Shown: one piece after another, positions 57,421-64,000 of the stretch
Layout of the letters: each line of letters starts with the position of its first letter
How positions within the stretch are numbered: the stretch's first letter is position 1
Assembly (NCBI RefSeq): GCF_050847355.1
Contig: NZ_CP193755.1
Coordinates: forward strand, 2,976,001-3,040,000
Reading direction: 5' to 3'
Origin: Limimaricola sp027213785
Lineage (GTDB): Bacteria; Pseudomonadota; Alphaproteobacteria; Rhodobacterales; Rhodobacteraceae
Length of the DNA stretch: 64,000 bases
Translations under genes and position numbers: made by a program
The notes under the pieces: model-generated
What the model was told of the DNA's origin: nothing
The model's database searches: none
The model's input: the letters and a program-made list of their open reading frames with translations, nothing else

Positions 57421-57926
57421 TGGCCACCCCTTCCCGCCAGCGCCTCGTATTGGCGCCGGCTTTCCTCGTCCATCATCGCCTCCAGCACCTGCCGGAAACC
57501 CGCCACCGCCACGGGGCCGGCGGTGCGGTAGGCAGCGCGCATCCGCTCGCGCTGGGCATCCGAGAGCTCGCGCTCCAGCGCCGCGCCTTCGCGCGTCAGG
57601 TAGAGATGCCTTTCGCGCCGGTCGCGCCGCCCGACCCGCGCCTCGACCAGTCCCGCCGCGATCAGCGCCCGCAGCACCCGGTTCAGCGACTGCTTGGTCA
57701 CGCCCAGAAGCGCCATCAGGTTCGACACGGTGGTGCCGGGAGAGCGGTGGATGAAATGGATCGCCCGGTGATGGGCGCGGCCCATCTCCCGCCCCTCGAG
57801 GATGCGGTCGGGATCGGCGGTGAAGCCGCGATAGGCGAAGAACATCGCCTCGATGCCCTTCCTGAGCTGTTCGTCGGTCAGGAAGAGAAGGCTCGATCCC
57901 CCCTGCGGCGCCGGTGCCTCGGCCAT
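57417..57926 (-). CDS. petP: MarR family regulator (PetP-like)
   Basis: A 169-residue winged-helix regulator: RAHHRAIHFIHRSPGTTVSNLMALLGVTKQSLNRVLRALIAAGLVEARVGRRDRRERHLYLTREGAALERELSDAQRERM. It overlaps petR by ATGA. In Rhodobacter capsulatus the two genes form petPR next to petABC; here they lie about 16 kb away. The gene diverges from ilvE over a 156-bp region with a small palindrome that could be its own operator. Confidence 0.85.
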   Translation of the reverse strand: MAEAPAPQGGSSLLFLTDEQLRKGIEAMFFAYRGFTADPDRILEGREMGRAHHRAIHFIHRSPGTTVSNLMALLGVTKQSLNRVLRALIAAGLVEARVGRRDRRERHLYLTREGAALERELSDAQRERMRAAYRTAGPVAVAGFRQVLEAMMDEESRRQYEALAGRGGQ

Positions 57927-57969
57927 GCGGTCTCGTCCCCTTCGGTCGTTCGGCTTCGGGTCACAATAC

Positions 57970-58008
57970 GTCAGCCTTGTTGACATTCCAAGGGCGAAGC
58001 GGTAGCGA
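57970..58008 (+). promoter_or_regulatory. Divergent petP/ilvE regulatory region: candidate promoter and operator
   Basis: GTCAG and TTGAC arms around CCTTG form an imperfect palindrome that could bind PetP. TTGACA (57980-57985) also makes a good -35 for ilvE, with a weak TAGCGA -10 after 17 bp. Confidence 0.4.
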
Positions 58009-58082
58009 TCTGCCCCATAGGGCGCAATTTTCGGTCCCGGATGGCCGAATTCGCGCGCGACATCTTGACAGGGAGGCACGCC

Positions 58083-58952
58083 ATGGCGGGCGGCTACGAC
58101 GATCGCGACGGGAAGATCTGGCTCGACGGCCAGCTTGTGGAATGGCGCGACGCGAATGTGCACATCCTGACCCACGCGCTGCACTACGCCTCTTCGGTGT
58201 TCGAGGGCGAGCGCTGCTATGACGGCAAGATCTTCAAGGGGGTCGAGCATTCGCAGCGGCTGCGCAAATCGGCCGAGCTTCTGGATTTCGAGATCCCCTA
58301 TTCGGTCGAGGAAATCGAGGCGGCGAAATACGCGGTGCTCGAGGCGAATGGCTGGTCCAACGCCTATGTGCGGGCGCTGGCCTGGCGCGGCGCCGGTCCC
58401 GACATGGGCGTGGCGAGCTTGCGCAACCCGGTCCGCATGGCGATCGCGGCCTGGGAATGGGGCAGCTATTACGGCGACGCCAAGATGAAGGGCGCCAAGC
58501 TCGACATCGCCAAGTGGAAGCGCCCGAGCCCCGAAACCGCGCCGAGCCAGGCCAAGGCGGCCGGTCTCTACATGATCTGCACCATGTCCAAGCATGCCGC
58601 CGAGGCCAAGGGCTGCTCGGATGCGCTGATGTTCGACTATCGCGGCTACGTGGCCGAGGCCACGGGCGCCAACATGTTCTTCGTGAAGGATGGCGAGGTC
58701 CACACGCCGCTGGCCGACTGCTTCCTGAACGGCATCACCCGCCAGACCGTGATCGCGATGCTGAGGGAGAAGGGCATCACCGTGCATGAGCGGCACATCA
58801 TGCCCGAGGAACTCGAGGGCTTCGAGCAGTGCTGGCTCACCGGCACCGCAGCCGAGGTCACCCCGGTGGGGCAGATCGGCGACTACAATTTCGAGGTCGG
58901 CGCGCTGACCCGCGACGTGGCCGAAAGCTACGAGAAGCTCGTCCGCGCCTGA
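58083..58952 (+). CDS. ilvE: Branched-chain amino acid aminotransferase
   Basis: A PLP aminotransferase of fold type IV that makes leucine, isoleucine and valine. The 289-residue protein has WRDANVHILTHALHYASSVFEGERCYDG, YVRALAWRGAGPDMGV, the region MSKHAAEAKGCSDALMFDYRGYVAEATGANMFFVKDGEVHTP and GITRQTVIAMLREKGI. The ATG follows GGGAGG; the longer in-frame start 42 bp upstream has no support. A strong terminator follows. Confidence 0.95.
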   Translation: MAGGYDDRDGKIWLDGQLVEWRDANVHILTHALHYASSVFEGERCYDGKIFKGVEHSQRLRKSAELLDFEIPYSVEEIEAAKYAVLEANGWSNAYVRALAWRGAGPDMGVASLRNPVRMAIAAWEWGSYYGDAKMKGAKLDIAKWKRPSPETAPSQAKAAGLYMICTMSKHAAEAKGCSDALMFDYRGYVAEATGANMFFVKDGEVHTPLADCFLNGITRQTVIAMLREKGITVHERHIMPEELEGFEQCWLTGTAAEVTPVGQIGDYNFEVGALTRDVAESYEKLVRA

Positions 58953-58976
58953 ACCGGACCGCAGGCGAAGATAGCA

Positions 58977-59006
58977 GGGGCGGTGCCGCAAGGCGCCGCC
59001 CCTTTT
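58977..59006 (+). terminator. Intrinsic terminator after ilvE
   Basis: An 11-bp stem (GGGGCGGTGCC with GGCGCCGCCCC, one G-T pair) around a GCAA tetraloop, followed by TTTT. Confidence 0.92.
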
Positions 59007-59015
59007 GCGTTGCCC

Positions 59016-59474
59016 TCACAGGCCGCGGTTGATCTTCACCGCATTGCCCGGCGCGGGTTCGGGCGCGGCCGGTTCCGCCCGGGGCCAGGCTTCGGCGGCA
59101 CCCGCCACCGCCATGGCGACGGCACCGAGCGCCTGCTTGGTCTGCAGGCGCAGATGCGCCTGGCTCGCCAGCGCGAGGGTGAGCGCCAGCACCAGCATCG
59201 CCTGCGTCCACACGATCATCTTCAAATGCCGCGCGAAGGGCTGCTTGCGCGTCTTGTGGCGCAGGTAGCGCTGCGCCAGCACCGTGCCCAGACCGCCACC
59301 CCAGAGGGCGATCCGCAGCAGCCGCCGCTCGGGCCAGCGCCACAGCCCCCTTTCGGCGCGCAGCTTGTCCTGTGCCATGGCGGCGAAGCCTGCGAGGTTC
59401 ACCAGTGCCAACAGGGCGGCCAATCCGAGCGCGCCCGCGATCCACTCCGTGCCTGTCGTCTCGTGTAGCGCCAT
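59016..59474 (-). CDS. DUF1294 membrane protein
   Basis: A 152-residue inner-membrane protein with about three hydrophobic segments. DKLRAERGLWRWPERRLLRIALWGGGLGTVLAQRYLRHKTRKQPF is the DUF1294 signature. The C-terminus is a Pro/Ala-rich tail (AWPRAEPAAPEPAPGN), unusual for the domain. The function is unknown. It lies 9 bp behind the EamA transporter gene and is likely cotranscribed with it. Confidence 0.88.
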   Translation of the reverse strand: MALHETTGTEWIAGALGLAALLALVNLAGFAAMAQDKLRAERGLWRWPERRLLRIALWGGGLGTVLAQRYLRHKTRKQPFARHLKMIVWTQAMLVLALTLALASQAHLRLQTKQALGAVAMAVAGAAEAWPRAEPAAPEPAPGNAVKINRGL

Positions 59475-59483
59475 GATCCCGCC

Positions 59484-60467
59484 CTAGCCGTTCGGGCTCA
59501 TCGCGCGGCGACCGCGGCCACGCTCCAGCCCGAGCTTGCGTTCGCGCCAGATGATCGCGATGCCCGCCGCGACGATGATCGCCGCGCCCAGCATCATCGT
59601 CCAGGTCGGCACCTCGTCGAACAGGAAATAGCCGACGCCCAGCGCCAGCAGCATCGAGGCGTATTCGAACGGCGCGATCAGCGAGGCGTCGGCGTAGCGG
59701 TAGCTGGAGGTGAGCAGGATCTGCCCCACCCCGCCCAGCAGCCCGGCCAGGATCAGCAGCGCGAAGGTGCCCGCCCCGGGCAGTACCCAGCCAAAGGGAA
59801 GGGTCAGGAGCGCCAGGAGGCTCGCCGTGGTCGAGAACCAGAACACGATCGCCGCCGTGCCCTCGGTCCGGGTGAGCTTGCGCACGAAGACCTGCGCCAG
59901 CGCCGCGCAGAGCGCGCCGCCCAGCGCCACCACCGCGCCCAGCGTCTCGGCGAGGCTGAGCGGGTCCGAGGTGACCGAAAGCCGGGGCGACATCACGATC
60001 AGCACCCCCGCGAGCCCTGCCCCCACCGCCGAGAGCCGGAACAGCCGCACCTCTTCGCCCAGAAACATCGCGGCGAGGATCACCACCATCAGCGGCGCCG
60101 CGTAGCCGATCGCCGTCACCTCGGGAAAGGGCAGCAGCCCCAGCGCGGTGAAGCCCAGCCCCATCGCAGCGGTGCCGACGACGCCGCGCCACAGATGACC
60201 CATCGGGTTGGGGGTCTCGAGGCCGTGGCGCAACTCGCCGCGCCACAGCAGCCAGACGATGATCACGGGAAGCGCGAAGAAGGAGCGAAAGAACACCGCC
60301 TCGCCCGGCGGCACGTCGTTCGAGGTCGCCTTGATGATCGCGGCCATGGCGACGAAGACGCAGACCGAGGCGGTCTTGAACAGGATACCGCGCATCGGCT
60401 GCTGGACCGGAGCCGGTCGCGGCGCGGCGGGCGCCGTGGAGATGGCGGGCGTTTCGGGGCGGGGCAT
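59484..60467 (-). CDS. DMT superfamily (EamA) transporter
   Basis: A 327-residue inner-membrane protein with about ten hydrophobic segments and two EamA repeats (ILFKTASVCVFVAMAAIIKATSND... and ETLGAVVALGGALCAALAQVFVRKLTRTEGTAAIVFW). The second repeat ends APFEYASMLLALGVGYFLFDEVPTWTMMLGAAIIVAAGI, a classic EamA end. It may export a metabolite or amino acid; the substrate is unknown. The start lies behind GGAT with a Pro/Ala-rich cytoplasmic head. Confidence 0.9.
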   Translation of the reverse strand: MPRPETPAISTAPAAPRPAPVQQPMRGILFKTASVCVFVAMAAIIKATSNDVPPGEAVFFRSFFALPVIIVWLLWRGELRHGLETPNPMGHLWRGVVGTAAMGLGFTALGLLPFPEVTAIGYAAPLMVVILAAMFLGEEVRLFRLSAVGAGLAGVLIVMSPRLSVTSDPLSLAETLGAVVALGGALCAALAQVFVRKLTRTEGTAAIVFWFSTTASLLALLTLPFGWVLPGAGTFALLILAGLLGGVGQILLTSSYRYADASLIAPFEYASMLLALGVGYFLFDEVPTWTMMLGAAIIVAAGIAIIWRERKLGLERGRGRRAMSPNG

Positions 60468-60559
60468 GAGGGATCCTTTCGCCCCGACCCTAGCCCCGCA
60501 CGCGGCAAGAGCAAGCGGCCGGCAGCGGCTTGGCGCTACCGGCCGGATCTCTCATGCGA

Positions 60560-60581
60560 CCGAGGGGGTCTCACCCCCCGG
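60560..60581 (-). terminator. Possible terminator after the 61-aa gene
   Basis: A GGGGGT/ACCCCC-based hairpin with one mismatch and a short loop follows the stop codon on the minus strand. It has no T-run. Confidence 0.3.
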
Positions 60582-60592
60582 CCGGTTTGTCG

Positions 60593-60778
60593 TCAGGCTT
60601 CGTGACCGCGCTCGATGCGCAGGAACTGACGCAGCCGGGTGGCGCCGCGGGCGCCGAGGCTGCGGGCGTGGAGCCGTCGTACCGCGCGGTGCGGGCCCTC
60701 CTCGCGCTCGAGCCGCATGTATTCGCGGGCTTTGATATCGGAGCGGTCCTTGGGCTTGTCGATCACGTGCTTGGTCAT
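60593..60778 (-). CDS. Small basic hypothetical protein, 61 aa
   Basis: I do not recognise this protein. It is hydrophilic, rich in Arg and Glu (EYMRLEREEGPHRAVRRLH), with no signal peptide or membrane segment, and is predicted to be mostly helical. A strong GGGAGGA before the ATG supports real translation. It resembles ribosomal or nucleic-acid-binding small proteins only by charge. It stands alone between two same-strand genes with 125-128 bp gaps. Confidence 0.6.
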   Translation of the reverse strand: MTKHVIDKPKDRSDIKAREYMRLEREEGPHRAVRRLHARSLGARGATRLRQFLRIERGHEA

Positions 60779-60906
60779 CGATATGTCCTCCCTTGGGGAT
60801 ATCGCGGGTCTGCAACCTAACCGATCGGCGCGATTCGGTCTGCATCTTTCGATCGGGCCCCCGGGCCGGAGCCATTTGCCGACGCAGACCGGGATACGGC
60901 CGCGTG

Positions 60907-62109
60907 TCAGGATTTCGGCGACATGCGCAGGATCGCACCCGCCTCGCTGTCGATCAGGAACAGCACCGTGCCGTCCGCGGCGATCTCGACGTCGCGCACC
61001 CGGCCGTTGCCGCCCGCCAGCGCCTCCTCGCCGACCACGAGGCCCTCTTCGTCGAGGTCGAGCCGCACGACCTCGCCGGGTGAGAGCGAAGCGATGATCA
61101 GGTCGCCCTCCCAGCCCTCGAAGGCGTCGCCCTCGTAGAAGGCCATGCCGCCCGGCGCGATCACCGGATCCCAGTAATAGACCGGCTCCTCCATGCCCTC
61201 GGCGCGCGGCTCGCCCGTGCCGATCGGGGCGCCGTCATAGCGGATGCCGTAGCTCACCTCTGGCCAGCCGTAGTTCTTGCCCGCCTCGGGGCGGTTCAAC
61301 TCGTCGCCACCCGCCGGACCGTGCTCGATGGTCCAGTAGTCGCCGGTCGCGGGCTGGATCGCCGCGCCCTGGATGTTGCGATGGCCGTAGGACCAGATCG
61401 CGTCCTCGCCCTCCTGCCCCACGAAGGGGTTGTCCTCGGGCACCGAACCGTCGAGGTTGAGCCGCACCACCTTGCCATAGGTGTTGTCGAGTTCCTGCGC
61501 CATCTTGCGGTACGCGTCGGTGAAATGCTCGCCGGTGGTGATGAAGACATGGCCGTCGCCGTCGAAGGTGATGCGCGAGCCGTAATGCATCGGCGCGTCA
61601 GAGGGCGGGCCCTGCACGAAGATGTCCTCGACATTCTCCAGCGCGGTCATGTCCTCGCTCAGCGTGCCGCGCGCGGCCGCCGTGGCGACGCCGCCATCGA
61701 CGGGCTTGGCATAGGTGAAATAGACCATGCGGTCGGAGCCGAAATCGGGAGAGAGCGTCACGTCCAGCAGGCCGCCCTGCTCGCGCGCGTCGATCTCGGG
61801 CAGGCCGGAGATCGGCTCGTGCACCTCGCCTTGGGCGGAGACATGGCGCAGCCGGCCCGGCCGCTCGGTGACGAGATAGCTGTCATCGGGCAGCGGCGCG
61901 ATGCCCCAGGGGCGCTCGAGGTTCTCGGCGAAGGTCTCGATGGCGACATCTGTCGCCTCCAGCTGCGGCGCCATCTCCTGCTCGGGAAAGGCGGGCTCGT
62001 ATTCGGCGTTGGGCGGGCCGCGATCGACCGGCTTGGCCTCGGTGTGCTGTTCGGCGAAGGCCGCGCCGGGCAGCAGCGCCGCAAGCACGATCGGGGATAG
62101 CGTTCTCAT
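60907..62109 (-). CDS. PQQ-dependent sugar dehydrogenase (soluble GDH-like)
   Basis: A 400-residue periplasmic six-bladed beta-propeller of the glucose/sorbosone dehydrogenase family. The signal peptide is followed by ENLERPWGIAPLPDDSYLVTERPGRLRHV, then GGLLDVTLSPDFGSDRMVYFTYAKP, MHYGSRITFDGDGHVFITTGEH, WSYGHRNIQGAAIQPATGDYWTIEHGPAGGDELNRPEAGKNYGWPEVSYGIRYDG and PVIAPGGMAFYEGDAFEGWEGDLIIASL. The His and Arg in YGHRN match the active-site and PQQ contacts of the family. Many members are called sugar dehydrogenases without proof; the substrate is open. It follows queG by 21 bp. Confidence 0.9.
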   Translation of the reverse strand: MRTLSPIVLAALLPGAAFAEQHTEAKPVDRGPPNAEYEPAFPEQEMAPQLEATDVAIETFAENLERPWGIAPLPDDSYLVTERPGRLRHVSAQGEVHEPISGLPEIDAREQGGLLDVTLSPDFGSDRMVYFTYAKPVDGGVATAAARGTLSEDMTALENVEDIFVQGPPSDAPMHYGSRITFDGDGHVFITTGEHFTDAYRKMAQELDNTYGKVVRLNLDGSVPEDNPFVGQEGEDAIWSYGHRNIQGAAIQPATGDYWTIEHGPAGGDELNRPEAGKNYGWPEVSYGIRYDGAPIGTGEPRAEGMEEPVYYWDPVIAPGGMAFYEGDAFEGWEGDLIIASLSPGEVVRLDLDEEGLVVGEEALAGGNGRVRDVEIAADGTVLFLIDSEAGAILRMSPKS

Positions 62110-62130
62110 CTCGATCTCCTCTCCTGATTG

Positions 62131-63195
62131 TCAGGGGAGAGAGCTAGCCCCGCCCCCCTTACCATCCAGACGCCTCACGGCCCATTGACCCGCCTCGGCC
62201 AGCACCGGATCCGGCTCCGCCGCGAGATCGCGGGCCACGGGCAGCAGGCTCGGATCGCCGGAATTGCCGATGGCATAGGCTACGTTGCGCAGGAACCTGT
62301 CGCGCCCGATCCGCTTGATCGGGCTGCCCGAGAACATCTCGCGGAAGGCCGCGTCATCGAGCCGGGCCAGATCGGCCAGCGGCGGCGCGTCGACCTTGCC
62401 GAAATAGCGCATCTCGGTGGCCTCTCGCGCGAACTTGTTCCACGGACAGACCGCGAGGCAGTCGTCGCAGCCATAGATGCGGTTGCCCAGCGCCTCGCGG
62501 AATTCCTCTGGCACCGGTCCCTTGTGCTCAATGGTGAGGTAGGAAATGCAGCGCCGCGCATCGAGCTGGAACGGTGCCGGAAAGGCATTCGTCGGACAGA
62601 TATCGAGGCAGCGCGTGCAGGAGCCGCATTTCTCGGCCGCGGGCGCATCGGCGGGCAACTCCACGGTGGTGAAGATCGCCCCGAGGAAGACCCAGTTGCC
62701 GACCGAGCGGCCCAAGAGGTTGGTATGCTTGCCCTGCCAGCCCAAGCCGGCGGCCTGCGCCAGCGGCTTTTCCATCACCGGCGCGGTGTCGACGAAGACC
62801 TTGATCTGTTCGTCGGGACATTGCTCCAAGAGCCAGCGCCCGACCCGCTTCAGCCGCTTCTTGACGAGGTCGTGGTAGTCGCGGCCATGGGCATAGACGC
62901 TGATCGCGGCGCGGTCGCGCTGTTCCAGCACCTCCAGCGGGTCGTGGCGCGGCGTATAGGCTTCGGCGAGCATGATCACCGAGCGCGCCTCGGGCCAGAG
63001 CGCGGCGGGGTTGCCGCGCCAGCCCATGCGCTCCTCCATCCAGCCCATCTGGCCATGACGTCCCTCGCCGACATAGGTGGCGAGCCGTCCGGCGGCCTCC
63101 GGGATGGAGTCGGGGCGACAGATTCCCATCTCGGCGAATCCCTCGCCGAGCGCGGCCTCGCGCAGCCGGGTCTTGAGGGCGGCCCCCTGGTTCAT
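62131..63195 (-). CDS. queG: Epoxyqueuosine reductase, start codon inside a repeat
   Basis: The cobalamin- and Fe-S-dependent enzyme for the last step of queuosine synthesis in tRNA. The 354-residue protein has ARSVIMLAEAYTPRHD, the cluster motifs CGSCTRCLDICPTNAF and CDDCLAVCPWNKFA, and DLARLDDAAFREMFSGSPIKRIGRDRFLRNVAYAIGNSGD. The N-terminal MNQGAALKTRL starts at the ATG of a dispersed repeat copy; no other in-frame start fits better. The last part carries an Ala-rich HEAT-like end. Confidence 0.95.
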   Translation of the reverse strand: MNQGAALKTRLREAALGEGFAEMGICRPDSIPEAAGRLATYVGEGRHGQMGWMEERMGWRGNPAALWPEARSVIMLAEAYTPRHDPLEVLEQRDRAAISVYAHGRDYHDLVKKRLKRVGRWLLEQCPDEQIKVFVDTAPVMEKPLAQAAGLGWQGKHTNLLGRSVGNWVFLGAIFTTVELPADAPAAEKCGSCTRCLDICPTNAFPAPFQLDARRCISYLTIEHKGPVPEEFREALGNRIYGCDDCLAVCPWNKFAREATEMRYFGKVDAPPLADLARLDDAAFREMFSGSPIKRIGRDRFLRNVAYAIGNSGDPSLLPVARDLAAEPDPVLAEAGQWAVRRLDGKGGGASSLP

Positions 63196-63211
63196 CTTTC
63201 ACCAAATACGC
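63181..63211 (-). repeat. Dispersed repeat, copy 6 (supplies queG start)
   Basis: On the minus strand GCGTATTTGGTGAAAGATGA followed by ACCAGGGGGCC. It matches copy 3 and its flank in 28 of 31 positions. Its ATG is the queG start codon, so the repeat enters the coding sequence. Confidence 0.8.
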
Positions 63212-63241
63212 ATTCGGGCCGCCGGCCCCAAGCGCGCGGCC

Positions 63242-63928
63242 TCAGAAATCGAGATCGGCGTAATGCGCGGGCTGCGGAAAGCCCGGCAGCTGATCGGCCA
63301 GAAGCGAGCGGAAGGCCGGGCGCGACTTGATCTTGGCGTACCAGTCCTTGACCGTCTCGGAGCGGTTCCAGTCCACGTCCGAGATGTAGTCGAGGCAGGA
63401 GAGGTGCGCGGCAGCGGCGAAATCGGCGAGGCTGAGTTCGTTGCCCGCGAGCCAGCGGCGCTGATCCAGGAGCCACGCCATGTAGTCGAGGTGATACTTG
63501 ATCGCCCGCGCGCCGGCCTTGACGTTGGAGCTGTCAGGATAGCCGCCGCCCATGACCTTCTTGAAGACGCGCTCGCCCAAGAGCTTCGAGGTCACCTCGC
63601 GGTTGAACTTGTCGTCGAACCAGCCAACGAGCCGGCGCACCTCGTAGCGCGCATCCACCGATTGCGGCAGCAGCGGCGGATCGGGCTGCACCTCTTCGAG
63701 ATATTCGCAGATCGCGGTGCTTTCCGACATCATGCGGTTGCCGAGCTTGAGCACGGGTACCTTGCCGGCCGGGTTGCGGCGCATGAACTCGGGATCCTGC
63801 TCCCAGTAGCGCTCTTCGACCAGCTCCACCTCGATGCGTTTCTCGGCGAGCGAGAGCCTCACCTTCCGGGAGAAAGGCGAGAGCGGGAAATGATAGAGGC
63901 GGTGTGTGGCGGGACGGCTGTTCTGCAT
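63242..63928 (-). CDS. Glutathione S-transferase family protein
   Basis: A 228-residue GST. The thioredoxin-like part reads HRLYHFPLSPFSRKVRLSLAEKRIEVELVEERYWEQDPEFMRRNPAGKVPVLKLGNRMMSESTAICEYLEE, with the S-P-F-S active region and the glutathione-binding SES turn. The helical part has AWLLDQRRWLAGNELSLADFAAAAHLSCLDYI. The GST-queG order is common in Rhodobacterales. The substrate is unknown. The true ATG is 18 bp inside a longer frame that would use TTG. Confidence 0.92.
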   Translation of the reverse strand: MQNSRPATHRLYHFPLSPFSRKVRLSLAEKRIEVELVEERYWEQDPEFMRRNPAGKVPVLKLGNRMMSESTAICEYLEEVQPDPPLLPQSVDARYEVRRLVGWFDDKFNREVTSKLLGERVFKKVMGGGYPDSSNVKAGARAIKYHLDYMAWLLDQRRWLAGNELSLADFAAAAHLSCLDYISDVDWNRSETVKDWYAKIKSRPAFRSLLADQLPGFPQPAHYADLDF

Positions 63929-64000
63929 GCCCCCTATCTGCCGCAAGCGCGGCGCCGCTTCAATCCCGCGCGCATCACTCGAAGCAGTCGTCTCGCCCGT
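63929..64000 (-). other. Window edge, possible 3' end of another gene
   Basis: On the minus strand a TGA (63977-63975) preceded by codons for GRDDCFE could be the end of a gene entering from beyond the window. Too little is visible to name it. Confidence 0.25.

Noticed and set aside
60593..60778. Ribosomal protein S21 (rpsU) for the small basic ORF
   Set aside because: Size and charge are similar, but none of the S21 sequence pattern is present.

Overview
The window is a GC-rich (roughly two-thirds G+C) chromosomal segment of an alphaproteobacterium, almost certainly a member of the Rhodobacterales (Rhodobacter/Roseobacter group). The evidence is the petABC cytochrome bc1 operon, homologues of the Rhodobacter petP/petR regulators, a CcrM-type GANTC methyltransferase, the leuS-lptE-holA block, the DUF4170-waaA-lpxK block, and many small secreted proteins of a type common in this group. 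A strongly acidic porin hints at a marine or salty habitat (inference). There are no insertion sequences, phage genes, CRISPR arrays or rRNA genes. Most of the window is ordinary core genome with very tight gene packing, including many 4-bp ATGA overlaps.

Layout. 1-5 kb: the end of folC, a secreted protein, zapE, a GNAT enzyme, an MFS transporter and yggS. 5-11 kb: a porin with a strong terminator, then leuS-lptE-holA. 11-16 kb: a small secreted protein, the yjbF/yjbH exopolysaccharide pair, a flavoprotein, an HNH protein and an SDR. 16-23 kb: a DUF2125 protein, pmbA, an inositol-phosphatase family gene, DUF4170, waaA and lpxK (lipid A-Kdo assembly). 23-28 kb: dsbA-like and dciA-like genes, mutY, alkB, ccrM and rnhB. 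28-34 kb: a regulatory zone with two divergent secreted proteins around a perfect inverted repeat, a membrane-anchored winged-helix protein, a Crp/Fnr regulator, tRNA-Arg(CCT), a LacI regulator, a PAS/HisKA_2 kinase and tRNA-Lys(TTT). 34-41 kb: dapF, mtaB, a glutathione transferase, an outer-membrane barrel and petABC. 41-46 kb: thiBPQ behind a TPP riboswitch, then aroC. 46-52 kb: a PRC-barrel protein, HU, the purine-salvage pair ade-amn, topoisomerase IB, DUF1810 and an SDR. 52-58 kb: an HDAC-like gene, xseB, ispA and dxs (isoprenoid start), then petP-petR divergent from ilvE. 58-64 kb: DUF1294, a DMT transporter, a 61-residue protein, a PQQ-type sugar dehydrogenase, queG and a GST.

The most interesting signals are as follows. 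(1) A dispersed repeat of about 21-31 bp is present six times. It carries a Shine-Dalgarno-like stretch plus an ATG. At queG it supplies the start codon itself, and at two other genes it opens a short leader ORF that ends in a 4-bp ATGA overlap with the downstream gene. (2) A membrane-anchored regulator has a C-terminal winged helix, overlaps a small secreted partner, and lies close to a perfect 10-bp inverted repeat. (3) ccrM has a candidate promoter with GANTC sites in and beside its core elements. (4) The TPP riboswitch has a readable Shine-Dalgarno-sequestering switch. (5) Two junctions (DUF4170/waaA and thiB/thiP) look like ATGA overlaps whose start codon has drifted to CTG or ATA. (6) A pair of near-identical perfect palindromes lies behind aroC. 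(7) DapF carries Ser where the second catalytic Cys is expected.
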